DNA of 64,000 nt from Aplidium turbinatum (taxonomy: Eukaryota > Chordata > Ascidiacea > Aplousobranchia > Polyclinidae), in the NCBI GenBank assembly GCA_918807975.1, contig OU964922.1, forward strand, positions 18,030,329-18,094,328, written 5' to 3'. Position numbers and translations under genes: made by a program. Of this stretch, positions 1 to 11,166 are shown piece by piece (positions within the stretch are counted from its first letter, which is position 1; each line of letters starts with the position of its first letter). The notes under the pieces are model-generated. The model saw nothing but the letters and a program-made list of their open reading frames with translations, was not told the DNA's origin and ran no database searches.

Positions 1-345
1 CAAGAGGAACGATGAGCCACAAGCGAATAACTGCCGGTTGAGAGACGGATTATTACGTTTGATTCTTAAGGCTTCCATGATCTTAGTCTAAAATTCAGAT
101 CTGCCTCGAGGGATGATTTTAAATTGGTCGATCGAGACATTGTCAGTGCACGTTTTACAAGAAGCGTGCTCTTAATTGCACTTTTGGTTGTTAAGTTTGG
201 GTTTAAGTGCTCCCCGGCCCTTGTCAACAAATGTCTGGTTGACATACCAATGTATGTCTGGTTTGCGTCACGCAAACAACCAAATTTATACACAACATTC
301 GAAGAAAGAGCAAAGGGGGTAGGCGACTTCAGTTGAAAATATTGG
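1..345 (-). mobile_element. Penelope-like element, C-terminal GIY-YIG endonuclease end
   Basis: Fragment of a Penelope-like retroelement, running off the left edge of the window. On the - strand the peptide contains VVYKFGCL, then QTYIGMSTRHL and AGEHL, the arrangement of a GIY-YIG nuclease core. Near position 1 the frame EALRIKRNNPSLNRQLF matches the C-terminal end of the copy at 40030-40200 (EALLIKRYNPNLNKQLF), so the two belong to one family. The element is old and broken. Clade within Penelope is not assigned. Confidence 0.75.
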
Positions 346-454
346 TGCACTTTAAACGTTTTATATACAGGATGAATGTCACATGAAAATTACTTTTTTA
401 TAAGTTTAGTTGTTTCAGAATGAAATCAAGAAATTGAAAAACATGTTTTATTTA

Positions 455-1035
455 CAACAAGGGCAAGATTGGGCTGGGCAAAGTTCAGGGAATGTGGGGA
501 AATGTTGTATGGCAGAAAATTTTCACTAAGGATGAAAGGAAAAGTATATCGGAGCTGTGTGCGGCCTGCAATGCTATATGGTAGCGAGACATGGGTATTG
601 GGTATTGAGAGAGAGTGAACTAGCAATCCTGAGAAGAACGGAAAGGTCAATGGTGAGAGCAATGTGTGGGGTGAAAACGAGAAGGGAAAAAAGGACTGAA
701 GAATTATTGGATATGCTAGAGATGAAAGAGACCATAGACCAACTGGCAAGGGCAAATGGAGTAAGATGGTATGGACATGTAATAAGGAGGGAGGAAGGAA
801 GTTTTCTTAGAAAGGCACTAGATCTAAAGGTGGATGGGAAGAGGAAACGCGGTCGTCCAAGAAGAACGTGGAAACAACAAGTGAAGGATGAATTTAAAAA
901 AGTCGGACTGAAGGAGGAAGATGCAAGGGACAGGGTGAAATGGAGAAAAGGGATTAAAACAATTGCTGCGCGAAAACAATCGGCCACCCCCACTAGTGGG
1001 GAACAGACCGACGATGGATTACGATGATGATTTAA
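455..1035 (+). mobile_element. RTE-like LINE, 3' end (C-terminal part of ORF2)
   Basis: Translation gives GKVYRSCVRPAMLYGSETW, then ILRRTERSMVRAMCGVK, then GVRWYGHVIRREEG and KRKRGRPRRTWKQQV, ending about 1025. This order (YGSETW, W-GHV-RR, GRPRRTW) is the conserved region after the reverse transcriptase in RTE-like non-LTR retrotransposons. A short repeat near 590-605 shifts the frame between the YGSETW part and the rest, so this copy is dead. The 3' end carries a GATGATGAT-like stretch, the kind of tail RTE elements often have. No reverse transcriptase or endonuclease remains, so it is 5'-truncated. Confidence 0.8.
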
Positions 1036-3067
1036 ATGGATATCCTTTCCACTTTTTCAATAAAGTTTTAAACACCTTCATGGCTGATGAACCAAAAGAC
1101 ACGCCTGAAGAAGTATAATAGATTTTAGTTATTTTATTAGTATACCCTTTTTAGGAAACGATTCAACAAGATTTGCCAAAAACCTAGCTAATGCTAATGC
1201 ATGGCGATGCAAAAAGCAATGAGTAACGATGACCTGAGGAAAATCATCAGCGTTGTTTGAACTTAATCTTTTTTCGTTTGAAAAATTTTATTTTTGGAAT
1301 TATACACTAAGATTTCTATTGGGCCTTCATGGCCCCCTAAAACTAGTCCGCAGACCCCTTGGGGATCCACGGACCCCAGTTTAAGAACCCCTGTTCTAAC
1401 TGCTGTTATGAACGGTTTCAGAAATAATAAAGGACAAGGTGCAGAGATCAATAAGCAGTGATGATGATGATATAGTGCCTTCCAATGAGATTAAAATGGT
1501 ATGTATAGTATATTCAATAAATGCAATTTTAGTTTCCTATTTGAACTTATGTAAAAAAAAAAGATATAAAATGGGCAAAAGAGTTACGCATGTTATTTAG
1601 GCCAAAAGTTTACCCTGCCTGGTTGCCTAATCCTGTATTATATACCAGTAGATTCCTGAAAGATATTCTATTTTGATATTGCTGCAACAGGCTCCATACT
1701 AGAGTACCGTAGTTAATTTTTGAAACTAAGCTTAGATGAACGTTTGGGCATTTGTAACAATGTGTAAGAGTGAATGTGGGTGCTGTGCTTACAGTAGTGC
1801 ATTGTACAAAATTTTGAAAACAAAGCCTTAACCATTATTCACTCGCAAAGTTCACCTTTTCAAACTAATCTATTTCATTTCTTTGAAAAGTATGTAACTA
1901 ACATGGATTTGTTACTTGTCCACATAAACAAATTCCAATTGAGATGGATATTGGTTGAAATTAGATGTGATAAATAAATGCTGTAGGAGTAAAGTAGGAT
2001 TCAAGTATGTAATTACTTGTTACTTCGGTTACTTTAACTTAGGAAAGGTTCGTAAAAGTGTATTTTTGTGATTGTGAAGGTGGCACTGGCTGTATAACAG
2101 GCTACAAATTTATTTTGCATCCAGTTCAAGAAAAAGTCTGGGCTCACATAAAAATATGTTTTTTTAAGAAGCCATCAAAGAATGTTCTAAAGCTCTTAGA
2201 TATCTAAAATCCTGCCTTGTCTCTCTCATCCCATCTTTACCTGAGGGTGAAAGATGCTTCACTGTAGCTAGACTACGTATTTGTAACTAAACTCAGGTCT
2301 TCTTTTGGTGATGGTGTGATTGATCGGGCTTACTCAGCCAGTGAGAGAAGTGTAACATCGATAATCCACCTCAGAGGTGACTGCAATAACTAGGCCCTGT
2401 GTTTTCATTTATTATGGCCCTTATTTTCGTTTGACCGATTGCTTTTGCTTAAACTTTGTTACTACCCAGTAAACATGATATTGCAAATATATACCCATCT
2501 TGTGTATGAGGTCTAACTCTACACAGAGTACCTTAACATTTTATTAAACAATGCTCCTTTATAGTCTAATTTTTTTACTGATTGACAATTTATGTCTGTG
2601 ATTGAACGTCATGCTGCACTTTCAAGGTGCTAATTAATTTACATTGATTTTCAGTTTGTGTTCACACATTTTTTTGAACTTTTGACTATGACAATAAAAT
2701 AGACAAAGCTTAAATGTTTAACTTTGCAAGAAAAGAAACGCTCTTGAACATGGCTGTCAATTCCAGAAGCTGATGTGATAATCATAAGCTACCAATTATG
2801 CAATTTTTCCATTTTTGGAGTTAAAACAACGCTTGATTGTGGGTTACAGGTATTTTGGGTGGGTTTTAGTGTTCGTAAGTTCTATTCAGATTTTTGAAGT
2901 AATTTTAAAAGGAAGAAAATATAAATAAATCTAAATGACAAAAAATCACACTTGTTTGTGATCATCAATCATGCGCATTCAAAGGTTGTTGCAGGTTCCC
3001 CGAAAAAATTTAACTTGGTTTGATCACTCCTACCTTTTTCATCCTGTGGTTGGTTTTATGAATAAAC
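1036..3067. other. No gene recognised; anonymous AT-rich DNA
   Basis: Apart from a hAT-like end near 1330-1393 I see no reading frame, RNA or element boundary I can defend. It probably lies upstream of, or within an intron of, the MFSD6-like gene. Missing 5' exons of that gene could be hidden here as short frames I could not recognise. Confidence 0.4.
1330..1393. mobile_element. hAT-like terminal fragment
   Basis: The stretch ends CAGTTTAAGAACCCCTG. Its reverse complement starts CAGGGGTTCTTAAACTGGGG, the style of a hAT terminus with a C-A-G start. No matching opposite end or target duplication was found. Confidence 0.4.
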
Positions 3068-4348
3068 GGGTCTGCTGCTGTTCGGAGAGTCCAATTCGGA
3101 GGATTCTCTATTCGGAGACAGCCTTTTTCGGAGAAAGCCCCTTTTGAAGAATTGTAAAATCACAGCGGCATATGTATATCATACATTGAAAGGAATTAGC
3201 TTACAATAGAGAAATGAATGATAATGAATGCTTGGATTGTTGATGTTTGTAATGCATTGATGGATTGGATTGTTGTAAAGACGATCTGTATGCGTAAGCT
3301 ATGGGTCTGCTACTATTCGGTGAGTCCGATTCGGTGAGAGCCTTTTTCGGTGAGAGCCCTATTTGGTGATTTTTAAAAAATTTTTTTTTTGAAAATTATC
3401 GGGTACCGTAGCCTAATTATCATTGCCGCTTTTACATCGTTTTAACGTCGCTAAACGTTGAAATAAGACCCTAACCCTTAACCCCAAATAGGAATGGGCA
3501 ATTCAGAATATCGAATCCAGAAGGATTCGGATCCTAAACTATCCGAATCCAAAACGGCAATAAAACCGGGTAATAAGATTCGGTTTTAAAGATATACATA
3601 AGTCTTGTGCAAGCTGTCAGCTTGAGACAGTGAACTGAAAAAAAGCTGACAACGCTGCGCTCCCGTTCAGCGTTGCCAGATGGGGAGATAGAATATCAAA
3701 TTGAAAAATTCTGGTGAAATTTAGAGGTCTTTATTGCCAAGCTTTTTGACCTTGGAACCAGATAACTTTTTGGTGAAATCTGGTGAAATTTTCCCTACTC
3801 AATTTTTTACAAGAAAGTTTTTTTAATTTTTTTAAACTTTTTAGCAAATAATTAATCCCTGCTCGTTAGGGTGGCTCTTATTTGGCAAAAAATGAAAAAA
3901 ATATGAATTTTGTGTGGGACACCCTTTTAAAAGGTGAGGTTGTCAGAAAAAATAACTCCTGCAAAAAATTTTTGAATTTGAAATTGATTTAGAGGTGGCC
4001 CTCCCCCCCTAAAGTTTTGCGCCCTCCTCCAAAATACCAAATCTGCATATCTCAAAAACTGCTTGAGCTAGAGATACGGTTTTTGTGTCAAAAGATGCAG
4101 AAAGCATGATTTCCTATCTGCTTTCTGAACAGTGATTGCGTCTATCTTGAGTAGAAAAGCAGTTATTTAGAAAAAACCTGTTTTCGGTATTCTAGCACAA
4201 AACAGTGCTAAACAAGTATTGTGGCCCAAGCTATTTAATAAACAAAGTTCATAAACTAACCTGTAAAACTGGTAAAGCAATAAACGAAATAAGTATTCCT
4301 AAACTTTTATGCATTCATGCATAGCTAAAATGCCCGTTTTTTATCATA

Positions 4349-4950
4349 TTCCTTGGAGAAACTCCTGAGCATGGAATCCGCTTTCAAGCTTCAGGTGCTA
4401 TGCATCGCACTTGTTGGATGGCGAAGGCGATTTATGCAAAAAGCTTGGTCTGCATTTATGGTATCTGTCCGAAAAAATGGTTGGTCTAGCCTTGTTTGAC
4501 TCTCGATTGTCTGTGGAAAGTAAAAAGCTAATGGTGGCAACCATGTTAGATGAAACAGGAGAACATCCACCAAGGAGACCAAGCATCAAAGTAGATGCGT
4601 TTCTTAGCAATAAGGGTCTAGATCAGTATTGCACCTCTAATTCAAAATGGCTTCTTCAGCTGTTGGTGTTGGGTGAAAATGAAGCAATAATTAGACTTTC
4701 AAAGGATCCTGCTCATTGGACTGAAGATGGTGCATTTATTCAAGCTTTACACATGGCGAAGGGACTTTCAGTAGTCAATGACAGAGCAGAGAGAGGAGTT
4801 GCTCTAAGTCTAATCCAGGATTTTAACAAAATCTTAACTGAAGATGAGTACCAACTTCAGTTTCTTTTGCAAGTTGTTACTGAACACAGGAAACTGTTTC
4901 CAAATTCCAACAAGAACAATATTGTCTATTCTTCTTCGTTTAAACTTTAA
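4349..4950 (+). pseudogene. Family 1 putative transposase, C-terminal part, internally deleted
   Basis: The frame starts FLGETPEHGIRFQASGAMHR, then WMAKAIYAK, and after a frame change and deletion continues LGLHLWYLSEKMVGLALFD, later WLLQLL, VVNDRAERGVALSLIQDF and LQFLLQVVTEHRKLFP before a stop. I recognise this as a large uncharacterised multi-copy family in invertebrate genomes. Its hallmarks are FDTTASNTG, ACRHH, RWMAK, LWYLSE and VNDxAERG. Seen here are the last three. About a hundred residues between RWMAK and LWYLSE are missing. It lies between the 300-bp inverted repeats of the surrounding element, which suggests it is that element's own gene. Function is inferred, not known. Confidence 0.65.
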
Positions 4951-5084
4951 ACCTTCTTTGTTACTCCAGGGGTCAAGGGCTCTGTCTTTTACCACTCTTG
5001 GGCAGTGGCGATGCTGTTTAGATGCTTGAGCAGGTGTTGAGCAGCAATCCTTTGATTCGTCCATTGATCCATTGATTCGTCATC

Positions 5085-5660
5085 CAGTTCAAGCAGACCA
5101 CGCACACCATTTGGTGCAGTTACAGATGGTGTGGTCTGTGGTTTGTTCCTCTTTGCCACACTCACAGATTGCGGATGGAGCCATCCCCCATTTGTGCATG
5201 TTGAAGCGGAATAGTCTGACTCCAGTAGGCTAGCCCAGTACGCAGGCGGTTGAGCCGCACCCAGGCCTTCCTTGGCAAATTATCCATTCCGGTTGGATGG
5301 GGGCTGGTGTCGGAGATACAACTTTAGAGTCTTGAGGAGTTCTTCTTTCACTCTGAGCTCCATTTGCTGTCCTCCCAGGTAGCCGCGCTGATGGATTGGT
5401 CTTCAGCGGTTTTCATCAGGAGTTGTGCGTCACATACAAATGGGTGTCTCGATTTCAGTTGCCGAGGATGCTCGATTGCTCGCTCACAGATTCGTAGAGA
5501 TTTGAGTGGAGCAAGTGGTTGGGGTTCGTAGTGCGGCGAGAAAGAGACAGGATGGCTTCTTCGCGACGAAACTCAGCTGGTTGGTTGCCTGCAAGGACAG
5601 GGAAATTGTCCGATGGTGTAGGTCGCAGACATCCTGTCACGATACGCAAGGCAATATGTA
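5085..5660 (-). mobile_element. LINE-A (Jockey/CR1-group) ORF2 C-terminal fragment
   Basis: Same family as the longer copy at 45690-47370. On the - strand it encodes the tail with an E-C-G...EQT-D-I...C cluster (a CCHC-like knuckle) and the upstream LRPTP...LPVLAGNQPAEFRREEAILSLSRR region. It is an insertion in, or rearranged part of, the TAGGGTG element. Confidence 0.7.
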
Positions 5661-6185
5661 AAATATTGTCAATAATATCGCTTCTTCCAGTATGATACTG
5701 ACCAGAATTACATTTTGAAATGAATGTCGTTACCAGTGTTCCCTCTAAGGTGCAAAAATTAAGACAAAAAAAAAGAAATTTTGTAGACGGTTGCGTGGTC
5801 ACAAAAAAGGTTGTAAAATCAAGATTTGGTCAAATGCGTTTTTTCTAAATAACTGCTTTTCTACTCAAGATAGATGCATTCAATGTTCAGAAAGCAGATA
5901 GAAAACCATGTTTTCTGCATCTTTTAACACAATAACTGTATCTCTAGCTCAAGTGGTTTTCGAGTTACGCAGATTTGGTATTTCGAGGTAGGGCACAGAA
6001 CTTTAGGGGGGGAGGGCCACCTCTAAATCAACTTCAAATTAAAAAACAATTTGCAAGAGTTATTTTTTCTGACAACCTCACCATTTGAAAGGGTGTCCCA
6101 AGCAAAATTCAAAAACTCAATTTTAAGAGCCACCCTACTGCTCGTATAGAAAACGTTTTGCAAGAGGTTTGCATATGGATGATGG

Positions 6186-6448
6186 CTGGGTTTTTTTTTT
6201 CGGTCATTTATCGGTCATTGACCGATTTTTTAGCAAAATGACCGAAAAAAATATAGTCAATTCGGTCAAAATGTCCGAAAAAATATATAGTCAATTGACT
6301 ATATATTTTTATATATAGTCATATATAGTCAATTGACTATATATGACCAAAAATGACTAAAAATGACCGAAATAAATAAAAATGACCGAATTTTTTCAAG
6401 TCATTTCGGACAAATGACCAAAAAGTCTCAGCGAAAAAATAAACCCAG
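6186..6448. mobile_element. 263-bp hAT-like MITE with an ATATATAGTC palindrome
   Basis: Ends CTGGGTTTTTTTT and AAAAAATAAACCCAG, with an exact 8-bp duplication GATGATGG (6178-6185, 6449-6456). The interior is an imperfect palindrome of AATGACCGAA and TATATAGTCAATTGACTATA words, so the single strand would fold into one hairpin. Non-coding. Confidence 0.7.
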
Positions 6449-6513
6449 GATGATGGCAGTGTCTCATGTCTTAAAAACTATTTGTATTTAAGCGAAATTG
6501 CTTTATTTAGGGT

Positions 6514-6701
6514 CAGGGGCGTAGCCAGACCGCAGAGCAAGGGGGGGGGGGCAATTTTTTTAGGGGGGCCGAAAATTTTTTTTTGACAAAATCATTATAA
6601 TTGTTGCTGTTGCTCGAGAATGTTGAGATTTTACCAGGGGGGGCAAAATTTTTCCAGGGGGGGGGCAATGCCCCCCTGGCTTCCGCCTGGCTACGGGCCT
6701 G
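6514..6701. mobile_element. 188-bp hAT-like MITE, CAGGGGCGTAGCCAG ends
   Basis: Left end CAGGGGCGTAGCCAG, right end CTGGCTACGGGCCTG, with an exact 8-bp duplication TTTAGGGT (6506-6513, 6702-6709). Interior G-runs (up to 12 G) and no reading frame. A common hAT MITE type in animals. Confidence 0.8.
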
Positions 6702-6999
6702 TTTAGGGTGTTTTAAATATCTGGTGAATTTTTAGTTACTTTTTGTTGCCAAGCGGCTTCCATCATCTGGCAACACTGCTCCCATTTGGCTGGAAGTCAT
6801 TTAGAATGCCTTAATGTGTTGCATTGCAACAAAAATTTACCTTGAATGTGTAGCTTTTGTGTCTGAAATTTTTTACTTTTTGTGTTGCTGGAGCCTGGAA
6901 GTTAATAGGATTTGGTATTCTGGATTCGATTCTGGATTCGGTTTAGTATTCCAGAATAATTCTGGAATAGTGAATTATTCTGAATTGCCCATCCCTAAC

Positions 7000-7242
7000 C
7001 CCAAACCCTTAACCCCAAACCCTTAACCTCCAAACCCTTACCCCCAAACCATTACCCCCAAACCCTTACCCCCAAACCATTACCCCCAAACCCTTACCCC
7101 AAACTCTTACCCCCAAACCCTTAACCCCCAAACCCTTAACCGCCAAACCCTTAACCCCCAAACCCTTAACCCCCAAACCCTTAACCCCCAAACCTTTAAC
7201 CCCCAAACCCTTAACCCCCAAACCCTTAACCCCCAAACCCCT
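7000..7242. repeat. Telomere-like minisatellite, unit about CCCAAACCCTTAAC
   Basis: About 17 tandem units of 13-14 bp reading AACCCCCAAACCCTT with small variations. The flanking non-autonomous element has CCCTAACCCTTAACCCC at 3468-3487, and its relative at 43436-43460 has TTAGGGTTAGGGG. The array is therefore part of the element, not a chromosome end. Confidence 0.85.
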
Positions 7243-8466
7243 ATCCCTATAACGGCAATGATAATTAGGCTACGGTACCCAATAATTTAAAAAAAAAATT
7301 ACCGAATAGGGCTCTCACCGAAAAAGGCTCTCACCAAATCGGACTCACCGAATCAGACTCACCGAATCGGGCCATTCCGGTAAGCTATGGCAGTATTTTC
7401 CCAACATTTTTATCCGTGTAGCCGTTTCGCAGCATACACATTCTGGGCTATATAATTGATATTGTTTCATCCACCTTCTTTGCATCATGTTTATGTCATT
7501 CGTCAATGTCATTCATTTTTTAAATAAGTTATTTGTTAATTTTATATGATATTTCAATGATATCTCGTCCAGTGTTTACTTTCCAGCGCCTTTAGCTTGT
7601 AAGTTAGTATTTTGAACAGACTGTTCATTGTTCAAAATATTTGTTTTACATCAAAACAACCTCTTTCACAAAAAGATGCTGTATGTAACTCGAAACAGTC
7701 AAAGAATTTTTAATGTCAACAAAACTTTTGAATGCAATGTAAAGGCAAACCAAACGTGGTAGCCTATAGGTTTCATCGAAAGGAAATACGGTATGTTTGC
7801 AACCGCCTAATTGGTCAAGTTCAACTTCGGTACGGGGTGGCCTAGCTCCCGGCCAGCAAAACTTGTCATTTTTACGTCGTTTTAACGTCGCCAGGCGTTG
7901 AAATCATGTATTAAATTAAAGAGAACTTTTGCTGACTAGGTAATAGGTATAGGTTGTAACTGAAAAAAACATTCACAAAAGCCATTCGATTTGTTCAAAG
8001 AACCCAATTAGCCCAACAGTTCGTATTTACATGGATTCAATGTCTGAATACGTTGAATCACTGAGTTGGCCTATCGTTTTTCTTTACATTGTTTTCACCT
8101 CTGAACAGGTTGATTCAATGTAAAAAAAAACTGTTTTCTGACTGGTGCGGCTTGCTTGTAAATGCAATGGTCATTTCGACGATCAATTGCAACACCGATT
8201 TCCTCAAACAACGTTTCATGATTAACTATATAGAGGTTAATGAGATAAAATCCCAGCGAAAAAGTGTCAACAAAAAAAAGACAGTTGCCAAATAGCGTTT
8301 GACATAATCAACTAAGTTAAAACCTAAGTGGCAGTTTAGAATGCGAATTGTTTAGAAGCAGAAGGCGTTGTTGGATTTTCAAAAAATCTTAGAAAAGGCT
8401 GTCTCCGAATCGGGATTTCTCCGAATTGGACTCTCCGAATCGGATTAACCGAAACGAGCCATTCTG

Positions 8467-9889
8467 GATGTCAGGGCTGTGATTTTTTCTTGTCCAACGA
8501 CCAAACATTCTGCGTTTGTTTGTCGAATAGTAATATGACTGACATGTTATTGCTTTAAGTTGCATTGTAATTTACGTTGTTACTGATTGCTTTGTTGCTG
8601 ATTGCTTTGTTACGTTGCCTTAAGTTCCTTTGTCGTTTTTACTGGTGTTTATTTTCAGTCTCATTTCAGTTTGCAGTTTATGTCGTCAGAACAACCTAGC
8701 TGCATTTTAGCGTAATAAACTTCTTAATAGAGGAATTGTAGATGGTTTCACTACAATGACGTCACAATCTTGAGTCAGATAAGCGTTTGGCCGCGAATTA
8801 CCGCACAAGTTGTGTGGATGTCTGCCAGAGTCACTTAAGATGTTAATCGCATGCTGGTTGAGTGATTGCAAAGGAGTATCAAGCGCTAAGTTGTGTGCCT
8901 ACCAGATGTGTATATTATTTGTTTTGCTTGGGAAGAAAAACTATTTTAAACGTGAAACTGAGGATCGCAAAAGAAAAAAGCCCTTAGGCTATACTGCTAG
9001 CGTAACCTATTGGCATTGCGTGATAAAGATTTTTTCCTTTGGCATCTCTTTAATCTCACTTTGTACGTAAATAGTTATACGTAAATAGTAGCCTACTCGG
9101 TCTGCAGATCAAAGAAAACAGAACATTACTATGATAATACGAAACAACGGCGTAATGCTACAGTGTTAACTTGTGCTGAGACGGCAAACAAGCCTCTTCG
9201 TACATTGCAACAAACTAAATGTATCACGTACAGTAATACAAGAACGAATTAATTAATAACAGTGAAAGGAACGAACATTAGTAACAAGACAAAATGTTAA
9301 TGCCAGGACATGCTTGATAGGCTACTAGATCTTGATTTTGCTGCCTCTGTATGACTTTAGACCGATAAAAATGCCAACCGTTTCGTAGCAGGCAGTCAAT
9401 TGCAATGGTTTCGCCAGTGAACTCGGTGGGCCGCACAATCGCACATGCCAACAAATAGTTCATCTTGAATAGCTACGTCAGACAGCGGCCTTAATCGCGA
9501 GCCGTGCAGTACGTAGCTGGAGCAGAAAGATTTGATGATACTTTCTTTGCAACAGTGCACCAGGTAGGCTACTGCAAGCAGAAGTGCATGAGCTCACTTA
9601 AATCCTGGTAAAATATTTCCTTTGTGAAGACGTATCACAAACTTTCAATCGAAGGAAACGGCTCCGGATTATTAGGCGCTGGTGAAGCATGTGGTACAGC
9701 AAAATGGGGTGTTCCTGGTTAACATCCGCACTCGCGGACTCTAGAAGATGTCGAAAACCAGAGAATTCATCACTTGTAGGTGTTGAAGAGCGTGCTGACG
9801 TGCTGCTGTTGCAATAAGTATCTCGCAGAGTCAATTTTGTTAATTCAAACTGGCATAGACGTTGACAACTAAAAGTAGCCTAGGTTATT
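8467..9889. other. No gene recognised
   Basis: A reading frame at 8810-9070 shows no domain or homology I recognise. Short GTAGGCTA words recur, as elsewhere in the window. Possibly intron or 5' flank of the MFSD6-like gene, or an old element without visible ends. Confidence 0.35.
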
Positions 9890-11166
9890 TCATCTACTAC
9901 TATTCTGCTAGTTCCCTATTCGGCTATAGTCGAATTCGGCTAGTCCGATTTGGCGTCCGATTCGGCTAGTTCCCTATTCGGCTACAGTTTTGAATTGTAT
10001 TTTGTATTTTATTCCACAATATCGTTTCTTTTGCATTCCAACAAAGAAAAATCAATTGAAATGAAATTTAGCGCAAAATGTTTGAACTATTGAATTGAAA
10101 TGTTTGCTCACATAAAATCGACATGTATCCTACACACTGTCTGTATGCAAACTTAGAATATATTAGAATACTCAACTATTACAAAATTCCAAATCCAATG
10201 ACGCCTTCTGTTTATTTAGAGAATGTTGTATTTTATTCCACAATATCATTTCTTTTATAGTTGAAATTATCGAAGCTTTAGATGAGTGGGGTTTATAACT
10301 AACCACTGAGATCTTAAATCATATTTATGACACCGAAAACATCCCTAGTGAATAGTGATATGGTATGTTCCATATTCATAACTTTACCAAAGAAAACCGT
10401 AGCAACAGAATGCTCACTCCACAGACCAATTAGCTTTGTGAATCATCTAACATAGATCTTACTCCGAACCATGATGATGAGATTGAGACCAAAACTAAAA
10501 TACCAGGTCATGTAATGCCGAAACCCAGGTTTAGTCTAAACTGCCACTTAGGTTTTAACTTCATCTTTTATGTCAAACGTTATTTGGCAACTGTCTTTTT
10601 TTCGTTGACACGTTTTCGCTGAGACTTTATCTCATTAACCCTTATTGTTAATCATGAAAAATGTTGTTTTAATGTAAAACACTCATTTCGAACGACCCAG
10701 ACAACAAAATTCGTCAGTTTTACATTGATTCAACGTCTGCAGACCTTAAATCAATGTAAAAATGACGGATTTTGCCGTCTGGGAAGGCACTCAAAGGTAA
10801 ACACTAGATAAAATGCAAAAAGGCAGAAGAAACGATATTGTGGAATAAAATACAAAATTTTCTATAAACAGAGGAATCGGACATACATCTCTCTGTTATG
10901 ATTTTTAATGTAAAAATTCAAGCTGTGATGTTGAAATTTCCGATTGTAGTTTTGGTATTCATACAGACGGTGACGTAGGATACATGTCGATTTTATGTGA
11001 GCAAACATTTCAATTTAATACTGTAGTTCAAACATTTTGCGCTAAATTCCATTTCAATTTATTTTTCTTTGTCGGAATGCAACAGAAACGATATTGTGGA
11101 ATAAAATACAAAATACAATTCAAAACTGTAGCCGATTAGGGAACTAGCCGAAACGGGTCATTCCGA
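9890..11166. mobile_element. TCGGCTAG-ended element with nested inverted repeats
   Basis: The left end has repeats around GTTCCCTATTCGGCTA; the right end is the inverse, finishing CGGGTCATTCCG, the same terminus as the 9-bp-TSD element at 3303-7379. Behind the ends lies a roughly 160-bp inverted pair (9987-10147 and 10960-11126) and a second inner inverted pair around TATTTTATTCCACAATATC (10205-10256, 10822-10875). A palindrome (10696-10783) and a segment shared inversely with 8190-8340 (near 10535-10640) lie inside. A fragment of the 160-bp arm recurs at 43797-43945. No transposase frame. Exact target duplication not found. Confidence 0.55.
10696..10783. repeat. 88-bp palindromic repeat (CCCAGAC...GTCTGGG)
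   Basis: Starts CCCAGACAACAAAATTCGTC and ends GACGGATTTTGCCGTCTGGG. The core is TACATTGATTCAACGTCTG, followed by its inverse. A close copy lies at 28941-29031. It could be a tiny palindromic MITE; flanking duplication is not clear. Confidence 0.6.

Larger units (their letters stand above)
3867..6137. mobile_element. TAGGGTG-type DNA transposon with about 300-bp terminal inverted repeats
   Basis: Ends are TAGGGTGGCTCTTA and its inverse. The inverted repeats run 3867-4177 and 5838-6137 (about 300 bp, diverged by small changes). An exact 8-bp duplication CTGCTCGT lies at 3859-3866 and 6138-6145. Between the arms are a Family 1 gene fragment (4349-4950) and a LINE-A fragment (5085-5660). The Family 1 gene is the best candidate for this element's own transposase, because other Family 1 fragments in the window also sit beside ends starting TAGGGTG. 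The long arms and 8-bp duplication would suit either a hAT-like or another DDE superfamily. Confidence 0.75.
3668..6778. mobile_element. hAT-like element with TIR CAGYGTTGCCAGAT
   Basis: Left end CAGCGTTGCCAGATG, right end CATCTGGCAACACTG. Flanking octamers are CTCCCGTT (3660-3667) and CTCCCATT (6779-6786), one mismatch, fitting an aged 8-bp duplication. It contains the TAGGGTG element 3867-6137 and two small elements. Its own remaining interior repeats CTGGTGAAATTT-like words and has no coding frame. Confidence 0.65.
3489..6997. mobile_element. hAT-like element with TIR TAGGRATGGGCAATTC
   Basis: Inverted ends TAGGAATGGGCAATTCAGAA (left) and its near-perfect inverse (right), with an exact 8-bp duplication ACCCCAAA at 3481-3488 and 6998-7005. 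It inserted into the CCCTAACCCC-like repeat of the surrounding element. The hAT assignment rests on the end style and 8-bp duplication. All of its interior is later insertions plus short flanks. Confidence 0.75.
3303..7379. mobile_element. Non-autonomous Mutator-like element with 9-bp TSD and TCGGTGAG end repeats
   Basis: Starts GGGTCTGCTACTATTCGG and ends CGGGCCATTCCG. It is flanked by an exact 9-bp duplication, GTAAGCTAT (3294-3302 and 7380-7388). Behind each end lie repeated TCGGTGAG / CTCACCGA units, then a matching pair of inner segments (TACCGTAGCCTAATTATC near 3405 and its inverse near 7258). It carries a telomere-like minisatellite. A short relative with the same two end types and another 9-bp duplication lies at 43322-43497. 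The 9-bp duplication is typical of Mutator/MULE elements. No transposase is present. Confidence 0.7.
3068..8466. mobile_element. Outer TCGG-rich element (Mutator-like relative), host of the big nest
   Basis: The left end begins GGGTCTGCTGCTGTTCGG and continues as short direct repeats around TCGGAGA. The right end (about 8385-8466) is the inverted counterpart and finishes CGAGCCATTCTG. The ends resemble the element nested inside it (3303-7379), so this is an older relative. The left end also matches 43073-43300 for over 100 bp. I could not find a target-site duplication, so the two ends may not belong to one insertion. The interior holds the nested element plus 1.1 kb with no gene (7380-8385). 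Confidence 0.55.

Noticed and set aside
7000-7242. Telomeric or subtelomeric DNA.
   Set aside because: The units are 13-14 bp and irregular, lie inside an element with a 9-bp target duplication, and a short relative of that element also carries TTAGGG-like sequence.
8810-9070. An upstream exon of the MFSD6-like gene.
   Set aside because: No membrane segment 1-3 motif, no good flanking splice sites in frame, and no resemblance to the family.
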